A DNA stretch of 5,976 nucleotides, from NCBI GenBank assembly GCA_021806865.1, contig JAKAPU010000164.1, positions 1 to 5,976 on the forward strand, read 5' to 3'. The first letter of the stretch is position 1. Every line of letters begins with the position of its first letter. Below, piece after piece: positions 5,803 through 5,976 of this stretch. The notes beneath the pieces were generated by a model that had not been told where the DNA came from, did no database searches, and worked only from the letters and a program-made list of their open reading frames with translations. The translations under genes and the position numbers were made by a program. The DNA comes from an archaeon. GTDB taxonomy: Archaea > Thermoproteota > Nitrososphaeria > Nitrososphaerales > CADDZS01.

Positions 5803-5943
5803 ATGTCGAGAAGACGATTTATTCATGAAATGCTGGTGATCCACAACACTTGCGACGAGTCCGCTGTTGATCTGCAAGCAAATTTGGAGCTTACGCAAGA
5901 ATTCTGGTTGGATATAAGGAATACGAAAATAAAAAAAATTTAA
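5803..5943 (+). CDS. Doubtful small ORF, 46 codons
   Basis: ATG at 5803 to TAA at 5941-5943 encodes a 46-residue peptide beginning MSRRRFIHEMLVIHN, with an acidic middle (CDESAVDLQANLELTQEF) and a basic end (TKIKKI). A TATA-like ATTAAG (5759-5764) lies about 40 bases before the ATG, and a TTCTTTTT run follows the stop directly, which together would make a small transcription unit. Against it: no ribosome site, no recognised family, and an antisense frame also stays open here. It could equally be a gene remnant or chance. Confidence 0.22.
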   Translation: MSRRRFIHEMLVIHNTCDESAVDLQANLELTQEFWLDIRNTKIKKI

Positions 5944-5945
5944 AA

Positions 5946-5953
5946 TTCTTTTT
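5946..5953 (+). terminator. Possible oligo-T terminator
   Basis: TTCTTTTT follows the stop of the small ORF by two bases. Archaeal RNA polymerase often terminates at T-rich runs on the coding strand. There is no hairpin, and the run lies in generally AT-rich DNA, so support is weak. Confidence 0.25.
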
Positions 5954-5961
5954 ACGAGCAG

Positions 5962-5969
5962 TTATATAG
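5962..5969 (+). promoter_or_regulatory. TATA-like box near the right edge
   Basis: TTATATAG is a good TATA match on plus and predicts a start of transcription just past the window end, so it probably serves a gene lying outside. On minus it reads CTATATAA and could instead start a transcript into 5700-5940, where I see no convincing gene. Confidence 0.4.
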
Positions 5970-5976
5970 ATCGAAG

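Larger units (their letters stand above)
5694..5976. other. Intergenic region without a convincing gene
   Basis: About 280 bases upstream of the metallopeptidase gene, AT-richer toward the right end. On plus it holds one 46-codon ORF (5803-5943). On minus, a frame without an ATG-initiated start stays open for about 75 codons, from about 5961 down to a TAG at 5731-5733; an internal ATG would give only about 32 codons. Neither resembles a family I know. A possible minus-strand promoter for the metallopeptidase is TTTAGA near 5730-5735, about 40 bases before its ATG, but the match is weak. There is an A8 run at 5931-5938 and oligo-T at 5949-5953. I see no tRNA or structured RNA. Confidence 0.5.

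Noticed and set aside
5931..5953. AT-rich near-palindrome read as a hairpin terminator
   Set aside because: The pairing is only A and T runs without a stable GC stem; oligo-T alone is the more reasonable signal.
1..5976. CRISPR array, tRNA, insertion sequence, toxin-antitoxin or defence island
   Set aside because: No spaced direct repeats, no cloverleaf-like sequence, no transposase or terminal inverted repeats, and no nuclease, toxin or restriction motifs beyond the repair enzyme Nth.

Overview
The window reads as a stretch of archaeal chromosome, most likely from the Nitrososphaerota (Thaumarchaeota) or a near relative. The signs are a PAC2-family proteasome-assembly-chaperone homologue, an AmmeMemoRadiSam radical SAM enzyme, a DUF402 protein, TATA-like boxes roughly 32-42 bases before start codons, little Shine-Dalgarno sequence, and several TTG starts. 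The phylum is inferred from protein content and promoter style; no marker gene is present. There are no rRNA, tRNA, CRISPR or insertion-sequence features, and gene packing is tight.

Layout. The left edge holds the first 60 codons of a luciferase-like flavin-dependent oxidoreductase on the minus strand. A short divergent promoter region separates it from a DUF402 protein on the plus strand. That gene's end overlaps by 11 bases the end of a minus-strand pair, nth (endonuclease III) followed 20 bases later by an aldo/keto reductase. A second short divergent region separates nth from a plus-strand AmrS-type radical SAM gene. A clear TATA box then precedes a PAC2-family gene. PAC2 meets a minus-strand pair coming from the right: a putative HELVH zinc metallopeptidase, then, one base after its stop, a two-helix membrane protein with a cytoplasmic three-cysteine ferredoxin domain. 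The PAC2 and ferredoxin stop codons share the palindrome CTAG. The last 280 bases are AT-richer and hold no convincing gene, only a doubtful 46-codon ORF, an oligo-T stretch and a TATA-like box at the very edge.

How the genes relate. Most are housekeeping or general redox genes: base-excision repair (nth), NAD(P)H and flavin oxidoreductases, radical SAM chemistry and proteasome assembly. The least described part is the metallopeptidase plus membrane-anchored ferredoxin pair at 4451-5693, whose spacing suggests co-transcription. I find no clear defence, toxin or mobile system.
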